Made by a program: the position numbers and the translations under genes. Shown piece after piece: positions 25,712 through 35,647 of a stretch of DNA of 64,000 bases. The notes beneath the pieces are model-generated. The model was not told the DNA's origin and ran no database searches. It worked only from the letters and a program-made list of their open reading frames with translations. This stretch comes from CAVXEH01 sp963805305. Its GTDB lineage: Bacteria > Chloroflexota > Limnocylindria > QHBO01. Position 1 is the stretch's first letter, and the number at the start of each line of letters is the position of its first letter. Where the stretch lies: assembly GCA_963805305.1 (NCBI GenBank), contig CAWDTM010000008.1, forward strand, positions 248,001-312,000, read 5' to 3'.

Positions 25712-27589
25712 ATGACGAATGACGGAATCGTCGCCGAGATCAAGACCCGCCTGCCCGTCGCCGAGCTGATCGGCGAAACGGTTGCGCTCAAGCGGGCCGG
25801 CAGCGCCTACAAGGGGCTCTGTCCGTTCCACGCCGAGAAGACGCCCTCCTTCGTCGTGAGCCCGGATCGCGAGAGCTTCCACTGCTTCGGGTGCGGGAAG
25901 AAGGGCGACATCTTCACCTTCGTCATGGAACGGGAAGGGCTGGACTTCCGCGAGGCCCTGACCCGCCTGGCGGACAAGGCCGGCGTGGAACTGTCGGAGC
26001 GGACCGCCCGCGAGGACCGCCGCCGCCGCCGCCTCCGCGAGGCGCTCGAGGCCGCCATCGCGTGGTACCGGGAGGTCCTGGTCCGCACGCCGCAGGGGGA
26101 GCGGGCGCGCACCTACCTGGTCGGGCGCGGGTTTGCCGAGGAGACGCTGGAGCGGTTCTCGGTCGGGTACGCCCCGAACGCATGGGAGGCACTGAGCAAG
26201 CGGCTCTCGTCGCGCGGGTTCACCGCGCAGGAGCTTCTCGACGCGGGGCTTGCCAGCCCGTCGAACCGGGGCGGTGTTATCGATCGCTTCCGCGGCCGGG
26301 TCATCATTCCCATCCGCGACGCCTCCGGGCGACCCACCGGTCTCGGTGGCCGAATCCTGCCCGGCGCCGACGGTCCGAAGTACCTGAACTCGCCGGCCAC
26401 GCCCCTCTTCGACAAGAGCCGGACCCTCTTCGGCATCGACCTCGCACGCACGGCGATCCGCCGCGAGAAGCTGAGCGTCATCGTCGAGGGCTACACCGAC
26501 GTGATGGCGGCGCACCAGGCAGGCTTCGCGAACGTCGTTGCATCACTGGGAACTGCGCTGACCGCGGGCCAGGTGGAGCTGGCAACCCGGTACGCGGACG
26601 CGGTCGCCCTCGCCTACGACGTCGACCTGGCCGGCGAGGCGGCGACCCAGCGCGGATTGCTCGAGGAGCTGGGACCGGAAGCTGCCGTCAGCAAGGTGCG
26701 CGTGATCCGGATTCCGTCAGGCAAGGATCCCGACGAGCTGATTCGCACGGATCCCGATGCCTGGAGCGCGGCCGTTCGGGAGGCAAAGCCGGTGATCGAG
26801 TACTTCATCGACCGTGCCGCGGCCGACGTCGACCTGGGCAGCGTCGCGGGCCGCAAGGAGGTGACCGGTCGGGTGCTGGCCATCCTGAAGCGGGTCCCGG
26901 ACGCGGTCGAGCGGGCGCTCTACCTGCAGCAGCTGGCCCGCGTGGTCAACGTGGAGGAGCGGACGCTTGCCGATGCGCTCGAGCATGCCCCGCTCGTTCG
27001 ACGCACGCCCCGCACGGCGGAACGCGACCCCGCGGCGGTGGCCGGGACACAGGCCCTCGACCCGCTCGAGCGCGAGGCGCTGGGGCTGCTGCTCCGCTAT
27101 CCGGCCCTCGCTGCGGAGCTCGACGAGGAGCCGTTGCCGTTTCGCGAGGCGATCGCGGTGCAGCTCGCACGTTCCGTCGCCGATCGCGCTCGGGCTGCGT
27201 CCGATGCGGGGCAGCTCCCGGCCGTCGCCGAGGCGGCGGACCTCGAGGCCTTCATCGGGGGCCTTGATGCGGCCTCGGCCGCGCTGGCGCGGAGCCTGCT
27301 GGCGGGTGCCGCCGGACGGCGCGACGAGAGCGGGCGCTGGTCGGACGAGCCTCCTCGCGACCCGGTCACCGCGCGCGAGGACCTGCGGATCTGCCTCCTG
27401 CGGCTGGGGGTGGTGCGCATCGAGGAGGAGCTCCGCGACGCGCGGATCCTGCTCGACGAAGCACAACGGGACGGCGAGCGAGCGCGGCTCGAGGAGATTG
27501 AACAGGCGATCGGTGGGCTCCACCACCAACGCGAGGCAATGACGAAGGCAATGCGAATGCCGGCCCAGGCGGCTGGCGCGAGGAGGTGA
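25712..27589 (+). CDS. dnaG: DNA primase DnaG
   Basis: Makes RNA primers for replication. The N-terminal CHC2 zinc domain has CPFHAEKTPSF and HCFGCGKKGD; the Toprim core shows IVEGYTDVMAAHQAGF and LAYDVDLAGE; the C-terminal region (from about residue 430) should bind DnaB helicase and ends in a helical tail. 625 residues is normal. Followed directly by rpoD, the conserved macromolecular synthesis order. Confidence 0.95.
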   Translation: MTNDGIVAEIKTRLPVAELIGETVALKRAGSAYKGLCPFHAEKTPSFVVSPDRESFHCFGCGKKGDIFTFVMEREGLDFREALTRLADKAGVELSERTAREDRRRRRLREALEAAIAWYREVLVRTPQGERARTYLVGRGFAEETLERFSVGYAPNAWEALSKRLSSRGFTAQELLDAGLASPSNRGGVIDRFRGRVIIPIRDASGRPTGLGGRILPGADGPKYLNSPATPLFDKSRTLFGIDLARTAIRREKLSVIVEGYTDVMAAHQAGFANVVASLGTALTAGQVELATRYADAVALAYDVDLAGEAATQRGLLEELGPEAAVSKVRVIRIPSGKDPDELIRTDPDAWSAAVREAKPVIEYFIDRAAADVDLGSVAGRKEVTGRVLAILKRVPDAVERALYLQQLARVVNVEERTLADALEHAPLVRRTPRTAERDPAAVAGTQALDPLEREALGLLLRYPALAAELDEEPLPFREAIAVQLARSVADRARAASDAGQLPAVAEAADLEAFIGGLDAASAALARSLLAGAAGRRDESGRWSDEPPRDPVTAREDLRICLLRLGVVRIEEELRDARILLDEAQRDGERARLEEIEQAIGGLHHQREAMTKAMRMPAQAAGARR

Positions 27590-27594
27590 CACGC

Positions 27595-29559
27595 GTGGCG
27601 AGCACGACCACGAAGAAGCGGCCAGCGGACGTCGAGGTGCTCGATGCGCCGGCCACGTCGCGGACAACCAAGGAGACGGCAGGCGCGAAGGCGCCCACGG
27701 CCAGGAAGACCGGGCCCTCTGGTCCTGCCGCCGCGAAGAAACCGGCCGCAGGAGCCCGGGCGAAGCCCGCGAAGGGCACGACCGCGAAGGCGAAATCGGA
27801 CCCGAGCGGCTCGAACGGCAACGGCGTCGGCGATATGCTCATCGATGACCTTCTGAGCAAGGGGCGCGACGAGGGGTTCATCACCCACGACCAGATCCTC
27901 GAGGCCGTTCCGCAGCCCGAGCAGAACCTGGGCGCCATCGAGGAGCTGTACGCCACCGCCGAGGAGGAGGGCGTCGAGGTCCTCGACGCACAGAACAACC
28001 CGACGTTCGCCGATGCGGAGGAGGAGGACGAGGACCAAGCGACGGCCGGTGCGGCGAAGCCCAAGGCCGCCGAGGAGGACCTCGAGGCGCTCGCCGCCGA
28101 CCTGATCGGGATCGACGACCCCGTGCGGATGTACCTCAAGGAGATCGGAAAGGTCGCGCTCCTCACCGCCGAGGAAGAGGTCGTGCTGGCCAAGGCCATC
28201 GAGCTCGGCGAGCAGGCTGTCGAGATCCCCGAGCGGGCGCTCGTCAACCTCTATACCTGGGTCAGCACCGGCTCGGAGCCCAAGGCGCGGGCCATGGCTG
28301 CCATGCGTGCCTTCGACCTGCCGCGCGAGTCGCAGCGGGTCACCAGTGATGCCATCGACTGGTGGATCAAGCGCGGGAACGCGATCGAGGCGCCATCGGT
28401 GAAGCTCAGCAAGGCGCGCCGATCGAGCGACCTGGACGATGACGCCCGCAATCGGATCATGCAGGCGGAATCGATCCTCAAGCTCTACGAGACCGATGCC
28501 GGCCAGGCGCTGAAGGATGCGGTCCTCTTCGGCCACTCCTACCGATTCAAGCCACTCAGCCACGCCGGCGCCCTCGAGCTCTTCGAGCTCGAGCGCTGGG
28601 CGCGCGAAACGGCGCAGGGGATGGTCAAGGCGTACATCGAGGATGGCAACGACGCCCTCTACCTCAAGGAGCTGGGCTACGACCCGACCATCCCGACCGA
28701 CACCCCGCCGGAACGGCGGACGGGCCGGCTCATCGAGCAGGGAATCGATGCCCGCAAGCGTCTCACGGAGGCGAACCTGCGCCTGGTGGTGAGCATCGCC
28801 AAGAAGTACATCGGGCGCGGCATGAGCTTCCTGGACCTGATCCAGGAGGGGAACATCGGCCTCATCCGGGCGGTCGAGAAGTTCGACTACGAGAAGGGCT
28901 TCAAGTTCAGCACGTATGCCACCTGGTGGATCCGGCAGGCGATCACCCGGGCCATCGCGGACCAGGCGCGGACGATCCGCATCCCGGTCCACATGGTGGA
29001 GACCATCAACCGCCTGATCCGCGTCCAGCGCACGCTCCTGCAGGAGCTCGGCCGCGAGCCGACCATCGAGGAGATCGCCCGGCGGATGAGCCGCGACGAG
29101 ATCGTGCGCGAGCTGCGCGAGAAGCTGCAGCGCGAGCCCACCGAGTCGGAGGTCGACGTCCGCGAGGAGCAGGGTCCGCAGACCGTATCGCCGGAGAAGG
29201 TTCGCGAGATCATGAAGGTCTCCCAGGAGCCCGTCAGCCTGGAGACGCCCATTGGCGAGGAGGAGGACAGCCACCTCGGCGACTTCATCCCCGACCTGGC
29301 GAGCGTCGCGCCGGCGGATGCGGCGAGCCACCAGCTGCTCAAGGAGCAGGTGGAGGGCGTGCTCGACAGCCTCACCCCGCGGGAGCGGCGCGTGCTCCAG
29401 CTGCGGTTCGGCCTGGAGGACGGGCGATCCCGCACGCTGGAGGAGGTGGGCCGCGACTTCAACGTGACCCGCGAGCGGATCCGGCAGATCGAGGCCAAGG
29501 CGCTGCGCAAGCTCCGCCACCCGAGCCGCAGCCGCAAGCTCAAGGACTACCTGGAGTAG
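27595..29559 (+). CDS. rpoD: RNA polymerase primary sigma factor (RpoD/SigA)
   Basis: Full sigma-70: an Ala/Lys-rich N-terminal tail (residues ~1-75), region 1.1-like (DDLLSKGRDEGFITHDQILE), region 1.2 (DDPVRMYLKEIGKVALLT), region 2 (EANLRLVVSIAKKYIGRGMS; YATWWIRQAITRAI), region 3, and region 4 with VLDSLTPRERRVLQLRFGL and RERIRQIEAKALRKLRHP. A ~170-residue non-conserved block separates 1.2 from 2.1. I take GTG 27595, with AGGAGG 8 nt upstream; a GTG at 27586 overlapping the dnaG stop is the other option. Confidence 0.95.
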   Translation: MASTTTKKRPADVEVLDAPATSRTTKETAGAKAPTARKTGPSGPAAAKKPAAGARAKPAKGTTAKAKSDPSGSNGNGVGDMLIDDLLSKGRDEGFITHDQILEAVPQPEQNLGAIEELYATAEEEGVEVLDAQNNPTFADAEEEDEDQATAGAAKPKAAEEDLEALAADLIGIDDPVRMYLKEIGKVALLTAEEEVVLAKAIELGEQAVEIPERALVNLYTWVSTGSEPKARAMAAMRAFDLPRESQRVTSDAIDWWIKRGNAIEAPSVKLSKARRSSDLDDDARNRIMQAESILKLYETDAGQALKDAVLFGHSYRFKPLSHAGALELFELERWARETAQGMVKAYIEDGNDALYLKELGYDPTIPTDTPPERRTGRLIEQGIDARKRLTEANLRLVVSIAKKYIGRGMSFLDLIQEGNIGLIRAVEKFDYEKGFKFSTYATWWIRQAITRAIADQARTIRIPVHMVETINRLIRVQRTLLQELGREPTIEEIARRMSRDEIVRELREKLQREPTESEVDVREEQGPQTVSPEKVREIMKVSQEPVSLETPIGEEEDSHLGDFIPDLASVAPADAASHQLLKEQVEGVLDSLTPRERRVLQLRFGLEDGRSRTLEEVGRDFNVTRERIRQIEAKALRKLRHPSRSRKLKDYLE

Positions 29560-29563
29560 GCCG

Positions 29564-29803
29564 ATGGCGCGTGACCCAGGGCCGAGGGAGGCGGCGTTCG
29601 TCGTCCTCCGCCTGCTGCCGGACGAACGGTGGGAGCTTCTCGGCGAGGTCGCTCGCAGGCGTGGCCTCCCTGCTCGCGCTGCCCGTTCAGCGGCGATCCT
29701 CGAGGTGACGGGCGGTCAGGCGAGGAACGGCGAGACCTACGCCGCCGTGCTTCGGAGTGAGTGGCGAATCGCCCTGAACTGGGCGCCACCCCCGCAGGAC
29801 TGA
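29564..29803 (+). CDS. Small hypothetical protein, 79 aa
   Basis: ATG 4 nt after the rpoD stop, in good coding context, encoding a soluble, Arg-rich protein (FVVLRLLPDERWELLGEVAR ... EWRIALNW). No motif recognised. It may be cotranscribed with dnaG-rpoD. Support is position only. Confidence 0.4.
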   Translation: MARDPGPREAAFVVLRLLPDERWELLGEVARRRGLPARAARSAAILEVTGGQARNGETYAAVLRSEWRIALNWAPPPQD

Positions 29804-29872
29804 CCCACCGCGCCGCGACCCGGACGCGGGGACGCCCATTGCCGGCGGCCCGAGGCGAGCGCCTGCGATTGG

Positions 29873-30520
29873 CTACCCGCCGCAGGTGCCATCGAGCGTC
29901 CCGGGGACCATCTCGGTCTCATCGGTTCGCCCATCGTCGAACTTGCCTTCGGCCGTCACGTGCTTGCCGTCGATCCGAACCACCGCATCGCCCGATCCGG
30001 CACCGGGGAAGAGCTCCGAGTTCGATGACGACCAGCTGACACTGGGGTTCTCGAAGTCGTCGATGTCGTCGAGGCTGAGCTCGTAGACGATCCCGTCGCC
30101 CTCGTAGCGCCCCTGCCCCGACTCGTCGCGGATTTCGGCCTGCATCTGGACGCGGGCGCCGGTGCTGTGCGTGCCGAAGGAGTTGGAGCTGAACGAATAG
30201 ACAGCGCTCTGGGTCTCTTCGTGGCCGAAGGCGCACATGAACCCGGCGAAGTCCCATGTCTCGTCGCCAATGGTCAGGGTCGCGCTGCCGGCGCCGGCCG
30301 GTTGGCCGGGCTGATCACCGCTGCCGGCATCCTCGCTGGCCTGCGGCGTGCCCTCCTCTCCGTCCTGGGTCGTCGGCGTCCCTGAAGCGCCGCTGCTCGC
30401 GGGCGTCGGGCTGGCCGTCCCACAGGCGGTCAGGGTGAACGCAAGACCGATCCCCAGTGCCAACACCATGCCGGGCATTCGATCGGTGATCAAGCGCGTG
30501 TCGCGGAATTGTCGCCGCAT
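29873..30520 (-). CDS. Secreted lipoprotein, 215 aa
   Basis: The N-terminus has basic residues, a hydrophobic stretch (MVLALGIGLAFTLTAC) and a lipobox ending at LTAC, so it should be lipid-anchored after Cys. A Ser/Thr/Gly/Pro linker of ~45 residues leads to a beta-rich domain with two further Cys (GFMCAFG and DGTCGG) that may pair. GGAGGAGAGG precedes the ATG. Function unknown. Confidence 0.7.
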   Translation of the reverse strand: MRRQFRDTRLITDRMPGMVLALGIGLAFTLTACGTASPTPASSGASGTPTTQDGEEGTPQASEDAGSGDQPGQPAGAGSATLTIGDETWDFAGFMCAFGHEETQSAVYSFSSNSFGTHSTGARVQMQAEIRDESGQGRYEGDGIVYELSLDDIDDFENPSVSWSSSNSELFPGAGSGDAVVRIDGKHVTAEGKFDDGRTDETEMVPGTLDGTCGG

Positions 30521-30765
30521 GCCTCTCCTCCGATTCTGACGCGGCGGGCCGCGGCCTAGCCGCTGCCCAGCGTCATGAGCTCGGGGAGGGCAATCGGAGG
30601 CCGTTGGACGTCGGCGCACCGTCGTGCAACCCACCATACGCGCCGGGGTCAAACCATGGCCGGCGAACAACCGGGGTGACGAGGACCGCACTCGACGCGT
30701 GCGGCCCGCCGACGGGCAGATGCGGACCGCACCGGCTCCGTAGCAGCGCTCGAGACCGATGGCGG

Positions 30766-30790
30766 CGGCGGCCGGTTTCCCCGGCCGCCG
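30766..30790 (-). terminator. Strong hairpin downstream of the MFS gene
   Basis: A perfect 10-bp GC stem (CGGCGGCCGG / CCGGCCGCCG) with a 5-nt loop begins 6 nt past the MFS stop on the minus strand. There is no T-run, so if it terminates it does so without a classical U-tract. Confidence 0.4.
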
Positions 30791-30795
30791 TTCTG

Positions 30796-32001
30796 CTACC
30801 CGGTGGGTCGGCGCCACGTCGCGACGCCGGCGGCCACGAGTGTCAGGGCGCACGCCACGGCGAGGAGGCCCGCCCCCGCCATCGCCAGGCCCACGCTGGC
30901 GGCATCCGAGATGAAGCCCATCACCGGCGGGTAGACGATGCTCCCTATCACGGCGAAGGCCGCCAGGCTGCCCGTCACCGCGGCAAGGCGACCCGGGTAG
31001 AGGGAGCCGGCGATGCTCATGATCATGGGGTAGACGGGGCCGAACGCCAGGCCGCACAGGGCAAAGAGCGCCGCCGAGACAGGGAGCCAGGGCACGACGA
31101 CCGCCGCGCCCAGCGCGGCCGCGGCCGCCAGGGTGCAGGTCATCGCAAAGGTGATGGGCGGAAATCGGTCCGCGAACCGTGACGCGGCGAGGCGGCTGAC
31201 CGACTCGCCAGCCCAGAACCCCGCGAGCGCCGCGGTGGCCGCGCCGTCGGTGGCAGCCGCGAGGAACCGCACGATCCAGCTCGACGCGCCGAGTTCCGCC
31301 GAGACGTAGAAGACCATCGCCAGGCCCAACAGCACGATGGGCACGACCGACGGCCACCGTTGCAGCCAGGGGCCGGGCGAAGGACCGCCGGCGTTGCGCG
31401 GCACACGCGGGTGCCGACCGGATGGCATGGGCCGGGTGGCGAGCATGACCGCGACCACGAGCGCGACGGCCGCGGTCGCCACGAGGATCGCCCGCCAGTC
31501 GACGCCCGCAGCCACGAGCTGGCCGACGACCAGCGGCGAGCTGGCCGCCCCGATGCTGAAGAACAGGTGCAGCAGGTTGAGGGCACCGCCCGGTCGGCGC
31601 GCCGCCAGGTCGAGGATCAGCGCGTTCATCCCGCCGTCGACCGCCCCGGCGCCCAGCCCTGACGGCACGCCGGCAGCCACAAAGATGATCCACGCTCCCG
31701 TCGATCCCTCGGCCAGGAGACCCAACCCCAGCAGAACGGCCCCGGCGGTGAGGACGCGTCGGCGTCCGAACCGCTCCGTCGCGAAGCCGCCACCGAAGGA
31801 CCCGAGCGCGAAGGAAGCGGCGTTCACGAGGTAGAAGAGCCCGATTCCTCCGTCGGTCTGGCCGAAGTCAGCCTCCAGGGAGCGGATCAGCGCCGGGACC
31901 AGCAGGGTCGACCAGCCGATGAGCGCGAAGCTGACGTAGGCGATGCCGGCAGTCAGGCCACCGTGGGGTGCGGGGCGGTCCGCAACCGCCGGAGTGCTCA
32001 C
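30796..32001 (-). CDS. MFS transporter, 12 predicted helices
   Basis: 401 residues of alternating hydrophobic helices. The loop FATERFGRRRVLTAGAVLL between helices 2 and 3 matches the MFS motif A pattern, and an equivalent loop follows helix 8. Substrate cannot be predicted; overall layout is like drug or sugar effluxers. GTG start; minus-strand TATCCT lies 7 nt before it, again a leaderless-type spacing. Divergent from the HTH gene at 32095, which may regulate it. Confidence 0.82.
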   Translation of the reverse strand: MSTPAVADRPAPHGGLTAGIAYVSFALIGWSTLLVPALIRSLEADFGQTDGGIGLFYLVNAASFALGSFGGGFATERFGRRRVLTAGAVLLGLGLLAEGSTGAWIIFVAAGVPSGLGAGAVDGGMNALILDLAARRPGGALNLLHLFFSIGAASSPLVVGQLVAAGVDWRAILVATAAVALVVAVMLATRPMPSGRHPRVPRNAGGPSPGPWLQRWPSVVPIVLLGLAMVFYVSAELGASSWIVRFLAAATDGAATAALAGFWAGESVSRLAASRFADRFPPITFAMTCTLAAAAALGAAVVVPWLPVSAALFALCGLAFGPVYPMIMSIAGSLYPGRLAAVTGSLAAFAVIGSIVYPPVMGFISDAASVGLAMAGAGLLAVACALTLVAAGVATWRRPTG

Positions 32002-32094
32002 CGGAAGAAGGATAGGGCCGTCGACGGACGCCGCGCCGACTGTGACTAACGGATCATTGACGGGGTTTCAGGACACCATAAACATGAATGCGAT

Positions 32095-32412
32095 ATGGGA
32101 TGGACGTTTGTGACCAACTACGGCCGGGTGCTGCTGGCCGTCGCCGCCGATCCGACCCGCACGATTCGCGAGATCGCCGCGGAGGTCGGCATCACCGAGC
32201 GCGCCGTTCATCGGATCATCGTTGCCCTGACGAACGCCGGGTACCTCGAGCGGACGCGGGCCGGCCGACGCGTGCACAACCGCGTCAACCTCGATCAGAT
32301 CCACGTGGAATCGCTGGAGCGCGCCGCCACCGTCCGCAAACTGTTTGCTCTGCTGGCGCCCACCGAACCGGTGCCGCAGACCCGCGGTGACGACTCGGAG
32401 GTTGTGGCGTGA
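32095..32412 (+). CDS. Winged-helix transcriptional regulator, 105 aa
   Basis: WTFVTNYGRVLLAVAADP followed by REIAAEVGITERAVHRIIVA and AGYLERTRAGRRVHNRV is a typical short winged-helix of the MarR/ArsR-like type that lacks a sensor domain. It starts 93 nt from, and diverges from, the MFS gene. Its stop (TGA) is in the same reading frame as the EAL gene that follows, with an open frame between. Confidence 0.72.
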   Translation: MGWTFVTNYGRVLLAVAADPTRTIREIAAEVGITERAVHRIIVALTNAGYLERTRAGRRVHNRVNLDQIHVESLERAATVRKLFALLAPTEPVPQTRGDDSEVVA

Positions 32413-32481
32413 TGCGCGTCATGGCGCCGAAGCGCGCGCTCGCGCTCTTATCTCTTCGCCAATGAGCCTGTACTCCTGCTG

Positions 32482-33975
32482 ATGGGGACGCGCGCCGCAC
32501 TCGGTTGGCGAGGCAGGACGGACGACGAGCTGTGGGACCCGGCTGTGGCCGCCCAGCTCCAGGCCAGCGATGCGCGAACCATTGCGCGTGGGGCCCCCAC
32601 CGATTTCGAGCTGACAGTGCCGTCGCGCGGCGGTGTCGACACGATCCTGATGTCCACGTTCCCGCTCAGCGGCGCGAATCGCGAACGGTTGCTGGGGACG
32701 ATAGGCCTCAACATCACGGATCGCGTGCGCGAGGCCGGCGAGGCGCGCGTCGAGGGCACGCGGCGCGACAACAGGCGCGCAGCGGAACGCGCAGCCGTGG
32801 CGGGCGCGCTCGTGCGGTTGCGGGCGGTTGCCGGGATCCACGAGACGGCCACCGCCATCTGTCGGGCGATCCACGCTCTGCCGAGGCTGGCCCTGGCGTC
32901 CATCACGCTCTTCGAGCTCGACGGCAGCGCGACGCCCATCGGCGTTGCATCGGCGGTCGGTCTCCCGCGCACCCTGCCGCGGCTGAAGCAGGAACGCACC
33001 GAGGTGCTCCGGCACCGGGCCGCGCATGGCCCGTGGGTGGAGCCCTGGACGGCCCCGAACCGCCACCCGCACAGCCGGACGCTGCGCTCTCTCGGTATTC
33101 ACCACGTCGCCTACGCCCCGATCCACGCCGGCGACGACCTGGTGGGAGTCCTGATGGTCGGCGGCTCGTCGGAGATCGCCGCGCCGGAGCTCACAGAGCT
33201 TCTGCCCGCCATCACCGAGTTTGCGGGTCTTGCTGGAGCGCTGCTGGCGCCCGGCATCTCCGGTCGTCTCGGCTACCGGCAAGCGCGCGCGACCATGCTT
33301 GGCGTGATCGCGCAGCGGGCGTTTCGCCCGGTCTTTCAACCCATCGTCGATCTCGCCAACGGGAACACCATGGGCTACGAGGCGCTCACCCGCTTCGATG
33401 ACGGGGCAGACCCGAACACGCGGTTTGCGGCGGCGGCGGCGCTGGACCTGGGGATGGATCTCGAGCTCGCCACCCTGGGCGTGGCGCTGAAGGCCGCGAA
33501 AACCCTTCCCTCATCGGCCTGGCTCACCGTCAACGTATCGCCGCGGCTGATCCTTTCGGGGGCGCCGCTGCGCCGGCTTCTGCGGCGCCACGGAGGCGAT
33601 GTCGTCTGCGAGGTGACCGAACATGAAGTGATTGGCGACTACAGCCGCTTCAGAGCCATGATCGCGCGTCTGCCCAACGTCACCATTGCCATCGATGACG
33701 CTGGGGCCGGCTTCGCCAACTTTCGCCACATCGTGGAGCTGCGGCCGGCGTACGTGAAGCTTGACCGCTCGCTCATCGCGGGCATCGACAAGGACGTGAT
33801 TCGCCGGGAGCTCGTTCGAGGCATGCTGCCGTTCGTGCAAGCAGCGCAATGCCGCCTCGTCGCCGAGGGCATCGAAACCAAGGCGGAGCTGGCCGCGCTG
33901 CGGGCGCTTGGCGTGCCCCTGGGACAGGGCTACCTCCTGGGGCGCCCCGCGCCCGCCCTGGTGGCTCATGGTTGA
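32482..33975 (+). CDS. PAS(partial)-GAF-EAL protein, c-di-GMP phosphodiesterase
   Basis: The EAL domain (residues ~270-495) has every catalytic element I can check: YEALTRF, VNVSPR, EVTEHE, DDAGAGFAN, YVKLDRSLI, VAEGIET and QGYLLGRP, so it should hydrolyse cyclic di-GMP. A GAF domain occupies about 105-255. The first ~75 residues (GWRGRTDDELWDP ... IGLNITDR) are the latter part of a PAS domain whose beginning (YLFANEPVLLL) is encoded upstream of the only usable start codon, so the sensor may be truncated. Overlaps the GGDEF gene by 8 nt. Confidence 0.85.
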   Translation: MGTRAALGWRGRTDDELWDPAVAAQLQASDARTIARGAPTDFELTVPSRGGVDTILMSTFPLSGANRERLLGTIGLNITDRVREAGEARVEGTRRDNRRAAERAAVAGALVRLRAVAGIHETATAICRAIHALPRLALASITLFELDGSATPIGVASAVGLPRTLPRLKQERTEVLRHRAAHGPWVEPWTAPNRHPHSRTLRSLGIHHVAYAPIHAGDDLVGVLMVGGSSEIAAPELTELLPAITEFAGLAGALLAPGISGRLGYRQARATMLGVIAQRAFRPVFQPIVDLANGNTMGYEALTRFDDGADPNTRFAAAAALDLGMDLELATLGVALKAAKTLPSSAWLTVNVSPRLILSGAPLRRLLRRHGGDVVCEVTEHEVIGDYSRFRAMIARLPNVTIAIDDAGAGFANFRHIVELRPAYVKLDRSLIAGIDKDVIRRELVRGMLPFVQAAQCRLVAEGIETKAELAALRALGVPLGQGYLLGRPAPALVAHG

Positions 33976-35647
33976 CTCAGCGCCACGAGAGCCGCTGAAC
34001 CCGGATGAGGCGGCCTCGCGCAGTCAGGTCCGGCGATCCCTCGACGTCCTGATCGTGGGCGCCGCGGTGTCCGGCGTGGCGGAATGCATATGGGCCCTGG
34101 TCACGGGCAGGACCGGCTTCCTGTTCGCGGCATTGCTCTTCTGGTGGGCTGGGGCCTGGATCCTCGCCTTCCCGCGGCGTTGGGTGGGGCGTGACGAGGT
34201 CGCAGGCATCATCACGCGCGTCGTCCTGGTCGTCAGCGGCACCCTGGTCGCGATCGCGTTTCTGCAGTCCTTCCTGGCGCTCGAGGTGGTGACCGCGATG
34301 CTGCTCCCAATCCTCCTCGCCACACCGTATCTCAATGGACAACGCCTGCGGCGGCTTGCGCTCCTCGTGGCCGTTGCGGCGATTGCCGCGGCCATGGCTT
34401 CGTTCCTGCCCGAAGAAACCTCGGTGGCCACGGATGGACTCGAGGAGATCATCCGACTGTCGTCGCTCTTCCTTGTGCTCGCGGCGGTGGTCATGGTGGT
34501 CTACCAATGGAGCGAGCGGCTCAAGGCGTCGAGCCGCGAGTTTGGTCAGCTCGTCGATCTGTCGACCCAGCTCGCCAGGACCTCGGATCCCGAGGCGCTG
34601 GGCACCATGCTGGCGGAGCACCTCGCAGATGCGATCGGCTTCGACGACTGTGTGATCTCCATGCTTGATGCGGAAACCGGGCGCCTGGTTCCACTGGGGT
34701 CGCATCCGGTCATGCACGCGCGCGAGTCGCCTCCCGGATCGCTCTCCACCCGGCCGATCCTGTCCCGCATGGCCGGCGAGGCGAGCCACCTGATCGTCGA
34801 GGTCGGCAGGGAGCCTGCGGGATCTGCCGAGCGGGTGCGCCTGGAGGCGCAAGATCGCGAGATGATGATCCTGCTGCCTCTGGTCGCCCTGGCCGGTCCG
34901 AGCGGCGTTGCCGAGCTGACCGCGCGGAAACGACGCTCGCTCGGCGAGCGGCAGCTGGCGCTGCTGGGCACCCTGGCCTTCGCGGCGGCGATGGCCATTG
35001 ACAACGGGCGGCTGTACCGGGAAGCCCACCAGCGGGCGCAGCATGATCCGCTCACCGGCCTCGCGAACTCGACCGTGTTCCAGGATCGAGTCACCGGTGC
35101 TCTCAAGCGGCTGCCGCGGCGCCCTGGACGAATCGTGGCCGTCCTGTTTGCTGACCTGGATGACTTCAAGGCGGTAAACGATACGCATGGCCATCTCCAG
35201 GGCGATCGGTTCCTGACCCTGGTGGCTGAACGGCTGCGCACCGTCGTGCGTCCGGAGGATACGGTGGCCCGGCTCGGGGGCGACGAATTCGGCCTTCTCC
35301 TGGAGGAGCTCACCAGCGTCGACCAGGCGCTGATGGTGGCTGCACGGGCTATCGCTGCCGTGGCCGCACCCATGGAGCTTGGCGGCCGCGCGGCGATGGC
35401 CTCGCTCTCGATCGGTGTCGCCTTCCGGGCCGTCGCCGATGCGACGGCGGACGAGCTGCTCCACGAGGCAGACACCGCCATGTACGAGGCCAAGCGGGCC
35501 GGCAAGCGGCGCGTTGTCCAGTACACCGGTGCGATGGATTCAGCCGCCGCCATCGCGAGTGACCCGCCGCCGCGCCCGCCGGTCCGGCGTGTGGGGCCGG
35601 GGCACGCGGCACGCCGCAAGGAGGTCAGTCACGGCTCCGTCCTTTGA
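33968..35647 (+). CDS. Membrane diguanylate cyclase, 5TM-GAF-GGDEF
   Basis: 559 residues. About five transmembrane helices (residues 25-170), a GAF-like domain (190-350) and a GGDEF domain (360-520) with DPLTGLANSTVF, FADLDDFKAVNDTHGH and RLGGDEF. The inhibitory I-site RxxD is present as RPED five residues before GGDEF, suggesting product feedback. Coupled to the EAL gene, so the pair can both make and destroy c-di-GMP. The stop codon lies inside the -35 box of the tRNA-Asn promoter. Confidence 0.88.
   Translation: MVDSAPREPLNPDEAASRSQVRRSLDVLIVGAAVSGVAECIWALVTGRTGFLFAALLFWWAGAWILAFPRRWVGRDEVAGIITRVVLVVSGTLVAIAFLQSFLALEVVTAMLLPILLATPYLNGQRLRRLALLVAVAAIAAAMASFLPEETSVATDGLEEIIRLSSLFLVLAAVVMVVYQWSERLKASSREFGQLVDLSTQLARTSDPEALGTMLAEHLADAIGFDDCVISMLDAETGRLVPLGSHPVMHARESPPGSLSTRPILSRMAGEASHLIVEVGREPAGSAERVRLEAQDREMMILLPLVALAGPSGVAELTARKRRSLGERQLALLGTLAFAAAMAIDNGRLYREAHQRAQHDPLTGLANSTVFQDRVTGALKRLPRRPGRIVAVLFADLDDFKAVNDTHGHLQGDRFLTLVAERLRTVVRPEDTVARLGGDEFGLLLEELTSVDQALMVAARAIAAVAAPMELGGRAAMASLSIGVAFRAVADATADELLHEADTAMYEAKRAGKRRVVQYTGAMDSAAAIASDPPPRPPVRRVGPGHAARRKEVSHGSVL

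Noticed and set aside
32413..32481. Readthrough or recoding of the TGA at 32410 to fuse the HTH and EAL genes
   Set aside because: No selenocysteine-type hairpin or other recoding signal is evident; a truncated PAS domain is the simpler reading. Reported only as a finding to check.
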